From Hirudo medicinalis (lineage: Eukaryota > Annelida > Clitellata > Hirudinida > Hirudinidae), in NCBI GenBank assembly GCA_011800805.1, contig MPNW01000132.1:120402-184401 (forward strand): 64,000 bases of DNA. The letters are read 5' to 3'. The notes under the pieces were generated by a model that saw only the letters and a list, made by a program, of their open reading frames with translations, searched no databases and was not told the DNA's origin. The position numbers were made by a program, and so were the translations under genes. How positions within the stretch are numbered: the first letter of the stretch is position 1; the number at the start of each line of letters is the position of its first letter. Below are positions 11,001 to 22,191 of this stretch, one piece after another.

Positions 11001-14000
11001 GTCTTCAACCAGCCTAACCTCAATAAACAAACAACACATCTCCACGTGGAAATATGTATTTGCAAACGTGCTCAGATCCAACCGAAGAACCAGAAACAAT
11101 TTCAGCTTACTTCGACAACAACTCACAACAAACATTCGCGACTAAGCGGACAATCACACCTGTATTAATTAACAGGTGCCTCGGACGATGCGTCTAAGTT
11201 TTGTGTTCTTCAAATATCGTCGGATATCAAAGATAATTTCGTTTAAGATTCACTGAGTGGAAAATAAACCTATTAATACTTATTTAAATATTCAAGTTTT
11301 ATAACTTGACATTTGAATATTCATTTATGATGATTAATTGTTTGAATATTCAATCTGCGACCTCAGAATGATGATCTGTGATTTATTTATGTGGAGTTTC
11401 TAAAGCTATAATGAAGGTGTTATCGGATGAGGACGTAGCTTATAAAATATTGCTTGCATGCAATCGCACCTCATGTATGTTCTCCGAAGATAGTGAGCTT
11501 GAGATGAAATATTTCCCAATAAATACGAGGCTCATTTCTCACATGCATTCTGAATTACAAGAGGTTATCCGAGCGAGTGTGTGAATTTAAAATTAGAAAC
11601 AAAACTTAAGAATGTTTGTTTTTATTGTGCTGAGGTTAAATGCACTTTGTAGTAAAACATTTCATTCGCTCACTTTCATGTCCTTCACGATGGTCACAGT
11701 GAATTATTTGGTCACAGTAAATTGTTTGGTCACAGTGTATTATTTCATAGCAGTGAATTATTTGCTATCAGTGAATTGTTAGGTCACATTGATGACGGAG
11801 TGGAAGAAAATAAATTCGCTAAACGGTTTCGTGTAATCTAATATTTTGTTTCTGTGGATGCTTCTAATATTTTGTTCTTCTCGGGTGACCGGTTGCCGTG
11901 GTAACCGGGTCAAAGGGCATCTTATTTTGAGGCTGACATGCCTTCTTTTTAAATGAGTTTCCCGGAGAATTCTTGAAGTGATGTAGTGGATTCATTGACA
12001 GTGACATATTTTCGCTCCCTGGCTGCCTTTCAAGGGGACAATTCTCTCGATGTTTTCAACTTCTCTCGTGTTTCATGCATGGTGATGCGGTGTTTTGGAT
12101 GGTAACGAGCTGGTTCGTTGTTCTTGGTGGTTATTTGGTGGTTATGTTGGTGGTTATTTGGTGGTTGTGTTGGTGGCTGTGCTGGTGATTATTTGGTGGT
12201 TATGTTGGTGGTTGTGTTGGTGGTAGCAGGATGTGTGTTTCGTTCTGCAGGAGATGTGTTTGACAACAGCATTGGATCGGACGACGAAACAGATTTCAAC
12301 GGATGCAGGAGTCAGAAGAAACGGGGGATCTTCTCAAAACTAGCAACAAACGTCATGAGGGCCTGGCTTTTTCAGCATTTAACTGCAAGTGTCGAATGAT
12401 AATTTTTCGATTCATTATTGATAAAAAACCATTTATTCACGAATTAATTTTAGTTTCAACATTTAAGCATCTAAATCAAGAACTGGAAATTATTTCGATA
12501 AACCAAGCCATAAAATATTTTGTAAAAACTATGAGAAAATAGCACATTAAGGCGTTGTTTTGGATGAATTAAAAGAAGATTTCCTGTCTTGGTAATTTAT
12601 GGCCTCAAAGTTCCTTGTTTTGAAGCATCCCTACCCGTCGGAGGAGCAGAAGAAGGACTTAGCGGACCAAACGGGGTTGACTCTGTCCCAAGTTAACAAC
12701 TGGTGAGTCATCAATATTTTCATCGATCTCATAAGATGCACATCTCTTCCCCGATCACGTAGCTCTTGAATAAATCATGGGGTCATTTCATGGAGAGGCA
12801 TTTCTTCTCAGAAGTTTTCAACTCCGTTTAAAATGAAATTTCCAACATGGAAACCTCCGCTTCACTCAATTTCTTAGTTCGAGTTTTATCGCTCGATAAA
12901 TCACTTTCCAGCATGAATTTATTATGAGATCCAATCGAGCTAATTACTTTTTAATGAATTGAAGACACAAGCGGTTTTAGCGCAGGCCCCAATTAATTGC
13001 AATAATATGCAAGCAATTAAAATGCTCCATGCAATCAATCACGTCAGTCACTGCAAGGAAATTCATGCGCGCAGGTTTATAAATGCCAGGAGGAGGATCG
13101 TCCAGCCAATGATAGACCAGAGCAACAGATCAGGTGACCTTAAACTTTAAATCATCTTCATCACGGTCGTCATAACCATCATCATCATCATCGTCGTCGT
13201 CGTCTTGGTCATCATCATCGTTATCATCGCCACCACCATCATCATCATCATCGTACTAACTAAAGTTGACGGCGATGTTCGTGTTGTTATTGTTGATGTT
13301 GTTGTGACTGAGAGGCTCTCGAGTGAAGCTGCCTCCATTTCCAGGAGGACTGTTCAACGAATTTGAGGCACTCACTCGTGTTTCAGAAAATAAGAACACC
13401 ACGTCATTATATTTGGAAGGAGTGGCGATGACGTCACAATTGCTATTTTTATCGTCCTCGAACCAGGTGGCTGAGCAGTTGAGTTTAGAGTTGTAATTTG
13501 TGAAATCCTGGAGCGAGGAATTGGTGCATAACAGTGCCAAGCGATGCGGTGTATTACATGTTCGGAGGTGCTGATGCATGGCGCTGAGGATCTCCTATTT
13601 CTGCTCCGCATTAATCTCATCATCATATTCCTCGTCCCAAGCATCGCTTCGATATGAGCCTGAATGCGTCTGTAGGGGACTCTGGAATCATCCTACAACC
13701 GTCATCGCTCATTTCTACGAACGCCATTGACGTAACAATCGTCGTTAACTTCATTCTCTTGGATGCTTCGAATGTCAGTGTCTTTAAATTCTTTTAAATT
13801 CCACTGCTTCCTACGAGTGCAAACATCACGTGTCACATTGAAATTCCTGGTGTAATAATATCAATTGAAGAGGCACCTGTGATAATGACGACGATGATGA
13901 TGGCGATGACGATGATGACGATGATGATACAAATAAAATAATTAATAAACATAAGTTATAAGCAGATGTTGAATGATTAATGATAATAATTATGACAATC

Positions 14001-14301
14001 AGAATATTTTGGATCATTGAAAAAGTTTCGTTTCGTTTCGTGTATTCAAGACCAGGACAGAATTTGAAACTCGGCAAAAAGATCGTGTGAGTTGAAACCA
14101 TTTTTATTTCCAGGGGGTGTCAACATTCAAAATTCATCAGACGTGTTTGGCTCATCTCCCTCTCCGCCCTTTCCACCCTATGGATCTGCCTCCCCGCCTG
14201 GGACGTTCCCCCAACGAAAACAGCAGGCTACACGTGATGACTCCTCTCCATCGTCGTTGCAAAACGTCAACCTGGAGGCACCAGACCTCCATGTTGCTTG
14301 A
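5079..14301 (+). CDS. MEIS: Meis/homothorax TALE-class homeobox transcription factor (11 coding exons)
   Basis: Exons: 5079-5099, 5268-5491, 5618-5759, 5904-5954, 7026-7076, 7188-7358, 9502-9667, 12251-12384, 12626-12702, 13075-13133, 14114-14301. They join in frame to 427 residues, close to vertebrate Meis. The Meis/PKNOX N-terminal domain, which binds PBX in the family, spans exons 3-6 ([46 protein letters not shown]). The TALE homeodomain starts at [19 protein letters not shown] in exon 8. It has the three-residue extension (HPYPSEE) in exon 9 and the recognition helix WFINARRR in exon 10. The C-terminus is Ser/Pro rich. The start is inferred from a 7-codon first exon, and an unseen upstream exon is possible. 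The exon 6 donor (GTTAGT at 7359) is the least certain splice site. Two introns use GC donors. Confidence 0.93.
5492..5617 (+). repeat. Meis intron 2, largely a GAT/GAC microsatellite
   Basis: This 126-bp intron begins GTAGGC and ends TCTGCAG. From about 5503 to 5584 it is almost entirely GAT and GAC triplets. It is one of the shortest introns in the gene, and its length must be polymorphic if the repeat is unstable. Confidence 0.85.
7077..7187 (+). other. GC-AG intron of Meis (intron 5)
   Basis: Exon 5 ends GAGAAG and the intron begins GCACGA; it ends CGGCAG before GTGCACGAG. The joint [13 protein letters not shown] matches the continuous Meis domain exactly. The nearest GT downstream would break the frame. 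Confidence 0.8.
7380..7520. repeat. 21-bp repeat array carrying the palindrome CAACATGTTG
   Basis: Units of the form TTACCAACATGTTGATRTTAA start at 7441, 7462, 7483 and 7504, with looser copies at about 7380 and 7425. Most contain the 10-bp palindrome CAACATGTTG. The array begins about 20 bp after the proposed exon 6 donor of Meis. Confidence 0.85.
7761..7920. repeat. Four identical 40-bp tandem copies
   Basis: The unit starts ATTACTGCATAGAAATAGAT and repeats at 7761, 7801, 7841 and 7881 with no differences. It lies in Meis intron 6. Identity of all copies implies recent expansion or ongoing homogenisation. Confidence 0.95.
8047..8173. repeat. GGAT/GGAC tetranucleotide microsatellite
   Basis: Compound tetranucleotide tract in Meis intron 6, switching between GGAT, GGAC and GGGT units. 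It generates spurious Met-Asp-Gly or Pro-Ser-Ile-His open frames on both strands. Confidence 0.95.
9295..9330. repeat. CATC tetranucleotide microsatellite
   Basis: About nine uninterrupted CATC units in Meis intron 6, roughly 170 bp upstream of exon 7. Confidence 0.95.
9710..9719 (+). promoter_or_regulatory. Second exact PBX-MEIS motif TGATTGACAG, in Meis intron 7
   Basis: The motif sits 43 bp after exon 7 at the end of a short GATT repeat, so it could arise by chance from the repeat. It is noted because the same decamer occurs upstream of the gene. Confidence 0.3.
12385..12625 (+). other. GC-AG intron inside the Meis homeodomain (intron 8)
   Basis: The donor GCAAGT is the canonical GC-type donor and the acceptor is TTTTGAAG. 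The joint [15 protein letters not shown] reproduces the TALE homeodomain without a gap. No GT donor would keep the frame here. Confidence 0.88.
13153..13256. repeat. CAT/CGT trinucleotide microsatellite
   Basis: ATC-type triplet tract in Meis intron 10, with mixed CATCAT and CGTCGT runs. A similar GAT-type tract lies at 13884-13928. Confidence 0.9.
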
Positions 14302-15965
14302 AATTCTCAAAGTTTCATGGCACATGTTTTATTTTATTCAGTAATTTCAAATTCAATTCACAAATTTAATTTCACAGCACGTCAATTTGTTTTGTAAAAG
14401 CTGACGAACTGTGTTTGGGAATTTCAGTCTGAAAACGTCGATCCTTCCTTATTTCATCCTTCAATCATTTAACGAGGTCTTCAATTTTCTGATTTTGTGC
14501 ACTTTTGTGTTAAAGCAAATAAATAAATGAACAAATGAAATAATAACATATACAAAAAATAACTACTTTTCATAAATTAATGATAGTTTAATAATATTTT
14601 TATAAATTAAAATTGTACTTTTTAAAATCATTATTTTATTTTTTATAAATTATTGTAATTATTAAAATGACAAATAAATGATTTTCGTCTTATTTGGATA
14701 AATAATTGGATTTCGTTCTGTTCCAGTTGCATAGAATTAAAAATAATAAGTGATTGAAAATTATGTTACTTACTTAGTTGACTTTTGGAGACTTTTAAAG
14801 AATTTAAAACATTTTAAGTTTCGGGTGTGTTCTTCGATCTGAATCAGTTTGAACTCTCAATAACGCAATAAGTGGTTAGATTGATATGCACGAGTTCAAT
14901 GCCACCCAACTTCAACGTCACATCATTTTATTGGCTGCAAATCCTTCCGTAAAGTTTCTAATAATTTGAGAACTTATTCTTTCCTGGGAAGGAGTGAAGG
15001 AAGGGTTGGAAAAATGCGAGGCGAGAGGATGAAGAAGAGGTGAAAAGCAAAAAAGATTTGACAGCTCCCACGGACAGATGAAATCAGTCATCGATAACTC
15101 AAAGTCTAGCGAGCTTTCATTAAGTAGCTGTTGTATATTTTGCTTGTCTTACGGCCTATTTATGCAGAGACTGAGGCAACGATCCTTCTGACACATTACA
15201 AGTTAACTCAGCAAGTCGAAAGTACTCATCACGAACCCATCCCAGCTCCCCAATTTTCCAGTTCCTTAAGTATTATCGCCAATTACTATTAATTACCATC
15301 AGTTACTATCATTTCAAGATAGATGAGGAGGCGATATATTCAGATTCGATGAAACTATTAAAACCAATTTATAAAACAAGTTTATCGAAATTTGCTTATT
15401 GAATTAAAAAGGAGTGGTTCATCACACAGACATTAGCCTTCTTAAACCACTTTAAATTATTGTTATGCTAATGTTAATCATCATCAATTATCCTCACTTA
15501 TCCTCACTTATCCTCACTTATCCTCACTTATCGTCACTTATCAGCAATTACCACCGCATTTCAAAGAACTTGAACGTAACAATTTTTCTGTCCGAAAGCC
15601 AAGCACTTTTCAAAGTCGCTGAGTTGAAGGTATCAGAGGACGTCCGTAGACCAAAGGAAAAATGTCTAAATCTCTGCCAGATATCGAAACTTAATGTTGC
15701 AAGCAACTGTGTTTATGTAATTGTAGTTTAATTAAGTAATTTAACATACCCCGTAAAACGACTTGGGCTTTCCTCCTCATTAGTGGCGCAGCCAGGACTT
15801 TAAAATTGGTCGAGGTGGGGGGGGGGGGCAAATTTTGTATGTGTACTTAAATATCGCAACAGTAAAGTATAGTACTGGTGGAATAACGGCAAACAATTAC
15901 TTTCACATTAAAACCGCATAAGGATGGCAAAGACTGAGACTAGTAATTTCATTATCGAAACTTAT
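14302..15965. other. Intergenic, AT-rich
   Basis: No gene is seen. A 10-bp tandem repeat (TCCTCACTTA, about five copies) spans 15490-15540. At 15780-15830 the sequence GTGGCGCAGCCAGGAC followed by a G run resembles the end of a decayed hAT-type element. Confidence 0.6.
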
Positions 15966-17302
15966 AATACATATGATAAATATCGTTCCGACCCATATCC
16001 AACCTCAGTGTCATCTCTAAGCTCTTGGAGCGATTGATGCTGAAACGTGTCCTAACCTATCTTGAGGCCAATGCACTACTTCCGCCAACTCAGTCGGCCT
16101 ACCGTCGTCATCACTCTACTGAAACAGCGGTGTTGAAGGTGGTCTCCGATATTCGGATGGCGATTGACAGAGGCAATGTGACGATTCTTCTTCTCCTTGA
16201 CATGTATGCGGCATTTGATACAGTGGATCACAACATCCTCATTGAGAGGCTTGATCGAACATTTGCCATACGTCAGATGGCATTGGACTGGCTCAGGTCC
16301 TACTTAAAAAACAGAAGTCAACTTATTGTAACTGGATCTGCAGACGCAGTTACTCAAAACTCTCGTCGGGAGTCCCGCAGGGGTCTGTCCTTGAACCGAT
16401 TCTCTTTATGTGGCAGAAATTGAGCAACTTGTTGCTCGTCATGGCTTCTACAGCCACCAGTATGCGGATGACACGCAAATATATGCATTCTGTGAGCTAC
16501 ACAATACTCCTCATCTTGCTCTTCGCATGGCTGACTGTTTCAGTGATGTCGCGTCCTGGACTTCTTCGAACCAACTCAGATTGAATGGAGGCAAGACGGA
16601 GGCCATCTGGTTTCATCCTGCTTCACGAAGCATGCCCACTCCACCAGTTCAACTGTCGGGAGTTACTATCACCCTATCGGCGGTGGTGAGAAACCTTGGT
16701 GTTTACTTGACACATCGTTGTCAATGGAAAATCATGCTGGAAAGATTGCTGCAGCTTGTTTCTCTACTCTCCTAAGGGAGGTACGACATTCTGTGCCTCG
16801 TGATGTCCTTACAGCCCTTGTGATCTAGCTTGTCTTGACAAAACTGAACTACTGTAATTCAGTCCTGTATGGCTCCAGCAAATGGGCCTTACATAAATTT
16901 CAGGTGGTCATGAATACAGCAGCTAGGCTCATCTTTAACGCCCGGCTCACTGATCATGTGTCACCATTACTGGATGATCTCCACTGGCTTCCCATCGCAA
17001 AACGAATACCTTACAAGATAGCTCTCATGGTCTACAAAGCTCACACCCATCGGTCTCCCCAATACCTACAAGAACTCCTCACTTCAACGGCCTTTCAACA
17101 AGGGAGGGTCTCGCTCCGCTCGTCTGACACCATTAATTTTATCATCCTAAGGACCCCCCGTGTGCACTACGGAGACAGATCCTTCCATGCATATGGACCG
17201 CGGACGTGGAATGATCTTCCGTCTCATGACAGATCGTCTGAGACATTGACATTGTTCAAAAATAACCTTAAAACTCATCTATTTAACCTTCCCAGTCATT
17301 AA
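15966..17302 (+). mobile_element. LINE (CR1/L2/jockey-like) reverse transcriptase, 5'-truncated and frameshifted
   Basis: Three consecutive frames make up one RT. Frame 1 (16025-16423) holds TQSAYRRHHSTETAVLKV and the catalytic LDMYAAFDTVDH box. Frame 2 (16410-16775) holds the second catalytic motif QYADDTQIY. Frame 3 (16835-17302) holds the C-terminal region, with LTKLNYCNSVLYG and ending in a YGDRSFHAYGPRTWNDLP-type motif followed by a stop. No endonuclease domain is visible upstream. One frameshift falls near the GVPQGS position and another break at about 16775-16835. It is a dead copy lying about 860 bp upstream of Numb. Confidence 0.9.
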
Positions 17303-18166
17303 CATTTGGTTTTAAATTCAGCTCGCTCGACTGTAGGACTGATTGATTTGATTGCCATAGTGCCTTTTATGTAAAGTTACAAAATGGCTTCAATTTCACA
17401 ATTAGATGATTAGGACGAAAATATTCTTTTGGAAATATTTTGTCAGTGTTTTATGCGTAACCAAAGATCTTGAACGTAACAATATTTTCTTTTACGTAAT
17501 ATAATTATTTACAGTTTTTAAAAAGGCTGGGTCTGTGCAATAACCACGTTAAGCAGGAGAAAGTGCTGACTTAATTTATGTAACTGCATGGGTACGACGA
17601 AAGTATTACATAAGAATCAACTTGTTCTATGTTTCATCCTGCATAAACTTATATTATAACTTGTGCTATTTGTCACAATTTTGTCAAACCCTTTTCATTT
17701 AATAATTTTCTGAATTTATAAGGTTCGTTTTTTTATTTTATGTCGATTTATTGACAAATTGATCTATATTAATTAAATGTTGTCAACATTTTACATGCGT
17801 TAATTTATGTCTTTTGTCATCATAGTATTTTGATAACTCGGTGTTGCCGTGTGCCGTTGCTTGACGAGCTTTTCATTATCGAACATATGTGACTTGTCCA
17901 TCTTGTTATTTTCTACCTGCCTTGTAAATCTGGAATAATTTAACTTAATAGATATTTCGACCAATTTTACTGTTACTAGTTGGTTCCAAATAGTTGAAAT
18001 TCTCTTTTTATCGGGGGTGAGTAGGATTCATTTTTTCTAAAGTGCTATGTAGTCGAGCAAGAAACTTGGTTTTGAATATTTTGATGTAGATTTACTTAAA
18101 AATTGTATTATATATCGACTTGAGGGGACTTTCACCTTTGCCCTCTATTTTAAATATTTCAGAAAT
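17303..18166 (+). other. 5' flank of Numb
   Basis: No coding exon is visible. A good acceptor (AAATATTTCAG at about 18152-18162) lies four bases before the Numb start codon. The 5' UTR is therefore probably spliced to an upstream exon in this interval or further left. Confidence 0.5.
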
Positions 18167-21100
18167 ATGGATAAATTCAAACGAACATTGAGCTTAAAAA
18201 AGAAGAAGGACGTTGGAGCAGAATCAAGCAAACCTCATCAGTGGCAGGAGGATGAAAGAAAAGTTCGTGAAGGATGTTGCAGTTTTCATGTTAAGGTTGA
18301 CTGATTTTTATCTCAACAATTTTGTTTGATGTATTTATAAATTATTTTACTCCTTAGTATTTGGGATGCATAGAGGTGTTTGAATCAAGAGGAATTCAGG
18401 TCTGTGAGGAGGCAGTGAAAGCTCTGAAAAATGTTGGTGAAATTGACCTGATTTTTTTTAGAAATTAAGCTTTTTTGATGCATTTGGTTTTCAAATAATT
18501 TTGTTTTGCCACTTGTGTTCTTGCATGCTCTAATAAGTTTATCTAATTTGTTCTAGTTTATTGTTCCTTTAATTGCATTGATAAACTGAGCATTGAAAGA
18601 GCTACCTAAGACGGGATGAAATTTCAGAGAAAAAGTCGTAGTTTTTGGTCAAGGATGTCATTGAGGAGAAAGAAAAAGGATGACACCCAGGTAAAAGCTG
18701 CAAATGGGTGCTTCGTCTTATGTTCGATGTTCGACGTTTTGCTTCTTATTAATTTCCGTCGGGCAATTTTAATCGTATTATTTGATGTTTATTACTTAGT
18801 TTCATGTTCATTCTTTTGAATTCATTGACCTTTTCAGACAAAGTTGTTGCAACCATGATTCAGAAAATTGCATTATTTATTCAGACGATTGAATATAAAT
18901 ATAATAATAACTAACTTAATCATATAAAAATAAATTTAAGCGGTTATACGTTACCGAGGCGGTAGGGTTTATTTGATGCTGATATAAAACTTATAGCAGA
19001 GCAAGAGCGGACATCACCTGGCAGTGTTGTATGTCACTGGAGATGCATTGAGAGTGGTGGATGAAATCAGCAAGGTGTGTTCATTTGCATGATTAAGTGA
19101 TGAACCGCTGTAAAGTAATAGCCGATCGAAATGAACGCCAGACTTTCGATCGCTTTTCGGACGATTTTGAATTAAATCGCGCATTTTTTAGGGTCTCATT
19201 GTCGATCAAACGATCGAAAAAGTCTCGTTTTGTGCTCCCGATCGAAACCACGACAGAGGATTCGCGTACATTTGCAGGGACGGAACGACGAGGAGGTGAG
19301 TCGAACCTCTGCATTGGTTTTGAACGTTCGAGTGTTTGAACGTTCGAATGTTCCTTTTTTTCAGGTGGATGTGCCATGGTTTCCTGGCGATCAAGGAGTC
19401 GGTCGGTTCGAGTGGAATTTGTTTAAGTAATGATTTTAAAAGTTAATGGCGATGATGATGTTCAGGGTGAGAGACTCAGTCATGCAGTGGGTTGTGCATT
19501 TGCAATATGCTTAGAAAAGAAACAACAGCGGGAGAAAGAGAAAGTGTCGGTCACGTTCACCGACAACGGGACCAGCTTCACGAGGCTCGGTTCTTTCAGG
19601 CAAGCGAGCGTCACGGAGAGATTGGCCGATCCTCAAAGCGCCATGGTCGCAGGTCGGAGAATTTGTTGAGGTCGAAAGATCGTATTTGCATTTTACAACA
19701 ATTGCAGAACCCATACCTTCGAAGCCCACTTCGAACCCCTTTGCAGTCCAACGTCCTCACGCACCCGCCGACATGCTCGAACGGCAGGGCTCCTTTCGAT
19801 CCTTCCAAAAACTGGCCGACTCCTCTCCCTTCAAGAGGAACATCTCTCTCCGACTGAACGAACTTCCGTCGAACGTCGACAGGCAAAAACATTTCGCCGG
19901 TTTGGATGGGCCCCAGTTAATTAATGGAAAAAATAGTTGGTGTTTGCCGTGATTGCCGTCGACATGATCTTTTTCATAAACGTTGCACCGTTGTTTGTTA
20001 GTTATAGGCACCATTATGGAGGCAGAAGAGCAGGATCCGTTCAGTCCTTCCCCTCCGCTCGACGCTTTTGCTTCTTTAAAGCTGAGCACCACGTCCAGCA
20101 ACATTCCATCTTCAACTGCTCCATCCATTTCATCTGGAACCAAGAACAAATCCTTAACCACAGTCCCTGTTAACAATCATCAAAAGGATCATTCGTTTAA
20201 TTTTAGTGCAGGTATGAATTGGTTGGAGACCTGCATGAGATATCAAGAGTTCAAGTGATCTCATGAGAATGTTCATGTAAAATGAGATTCCTTATATTCC
20301 AATAAACACTTTTTTCTCCTCATAAATTGATAATTCCTGAGCCATTAGGCAAGATTTCATTCGTGGTTGAATTTGAAGTTGAGGATGAAGCAATTTTAGG
20401 ATTTATATTAGATTGGATATATTACATTGTATTGGATTTAGGGTCTATAGTATATTATTAGTAGTAATTTTAATGTCACCAAATTTGTCAAAGAATTTTC
20501 ATCATGTCTTGAGCATGTTTTTTGAAGTAATCAGAATTATTCATACTCCAGAAATGCAGAGCTTACCAATTACTCAGAGCAACCCTTGGGCTGAAAATGA
20601 GAAATCTTGCCATGCGTCAGAGGCAGAAAGTTGGTTGAATGCAACTGCCAGCAAGATCGATCCATTTGCTTGTGCCCCAAGCAACAATGCATTCACTGCA
20701 AGATCACAACCTCCACTTCAGTTTGGGAGGGTGGAAAATTTTAATCCATTGACCAATCAAAATCCACCTTTGCCCCAGGTGCCAACACTTGATTTCAAAT
20801 TGGTTAATTTAGAATTTATTCAAGGTTTATGATTTGTGAAGGTTTCATACCCTCTGGGTGGTTATGTTGGGGGAGCACCAATTTCATCCTATAACCATCA
20901 GTTCTACCCGGCCGCATACCAAATTCAGGGCAATGCTCCACAGCTTTCTACTGGAATTCCTGCCAATGCTGCGGGGGCTTTGCCTCATCAGGAGACTCCT
21001 TTTCCTCAACAATCGACCATCTCTGCCCAACGGTTTGCCAGTACAAATGTGGACCAAAGTGGAACATTTTATGGATCCCCCGCTCCACAAAATATTCAGC

Positions 21101-21219
21101 CAACAGCCAATTCTCAACACTCTGCACAAGATCCTTTCAAAACAGGCAATGTTTGGCCACCTACCACGAATCCTTTCAAAGCAGGAAGTGATGTTCCATC
21201 ATTCCAATTAAAGATTTGA
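18167..21219 (+). CDS. NUMB: Numb, PTB-domain endocytic adaptor and cell-fate determinant (11 exons)
   Basis: Exons: 18167-18295, 18358-18432, 18628-18690, 19000-19074, 19192-19295, 19365-19401, 19466-19652, 19708-19899, 20008-20211, 20552-20778, 20842-21219. They join to 556 residues. The basic N-terminus [14 protein letters not shown] precedes a PTB domain (about residues 30-175) with [42 protein letters not shown] and [13 protein letters not shown]. The Numb signature [26 protein letters not shown] lies near residues 245-275. Motifs for endocytic partners follow: DPF three times (AP-2 type) and NPF twice (EH-domain type), including TNPFKAG near the end. The family antagonises Notch through endocytosis and is segregated asymmetrically at division. 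All exon joints are in frame. The last intron is only 63 bp and has a weak acceptor (GTGAAG). Confidence 0.95.
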
Positions 21220-22191
21220 TTATATTCTTCGTGTTGCAGAAGCTGTTAAAGTGTTTAAACTCCAACTACGTCAAAGTAGGGGGAGGCTTCGTTGTCATTA
21301 TTATTGTGTTCAAATGAAGCTTGCAGCTCGGACGATTCGAATATTGCATTGCAGCGATTATTTTATCCGTTCATAATTAACGATGCTGCTCTCTGGCGAG
21401 CTTTCCCGACGTCCTCGTGCATTCCTATATACTCTGATTGGTGTCCACGGCAGCCGTTCGGCCGAGCAGAATTATTTTGAACGATGTTAACTTCTGAGTT
21501 TGTTTGCATGCTGTAATCTTCCACAACATGCTTTTTCATGAATTGACCCCACCTATGTCATTAGCGAATTTTGACTCATTCACCATGCTGAGTTTCAAGA
21601 GTTGATGGTACTGAGTTACTCAAAAATCATAATTATGCTATTGATTCTCACCATATCATTGACAAACTGACCATATATCTGCTTGCATGATTAACGAACA
21701 AATTAATGAAAGAGTTTCGGCCTCCGTGCGATGTAATTATTTTTGTGATTCTGTGATCATTTATTTATACGAGTTTCAATTGTTTTTCCCCGTTTCATTC
21801 TAATTCAATTTTCATTATGGTTGGCAAGTTTTCAACGTGCGAGCTAGCTGTGCTACCTGTCCGATAAGTGTCCTAATCCTCGTTGGAATAAATGGGGCTT
21901 GTACAACCATTAGGTTGAACTTCAACTATTTCTTAAGAATGTCATATCTTAATGCATGATGTTTTGATGGAATATTTTATCACTGTTTAGCATCGAATGT
22001 TGTTCGTGTGAAATGAAACAACGAAAGGCTTCACGGCTTGGAATGGATTTATTGTCGACCATGGTGCATAAAAACCTCAAGAAACTCTTAAATGGAGATG
22101 CATGGCCTTGAAGGGAATGTTCAACGTTTTACCTGATAAGGTTATATGTGATAAAAGAGCATTATGCAGGTTTTAGGGCCTTCGTTTATGC
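21220..22191. other. Convergent intergenic region between Numb and ADPGK
   Basis: Holds the 3' flanks of both genes. A minus-strand AATAAA is present at about 22049-22054 (plus-strand GGATTTATTG), a plausible polyadenylation signal for ADPGK. No other gene is recognised. Confidence 0.6.

Noticed and set aside
19093..20176. Several minus-strand frames up to 139 codons
   Set aside because: Antisense shadows of the Numb exons.
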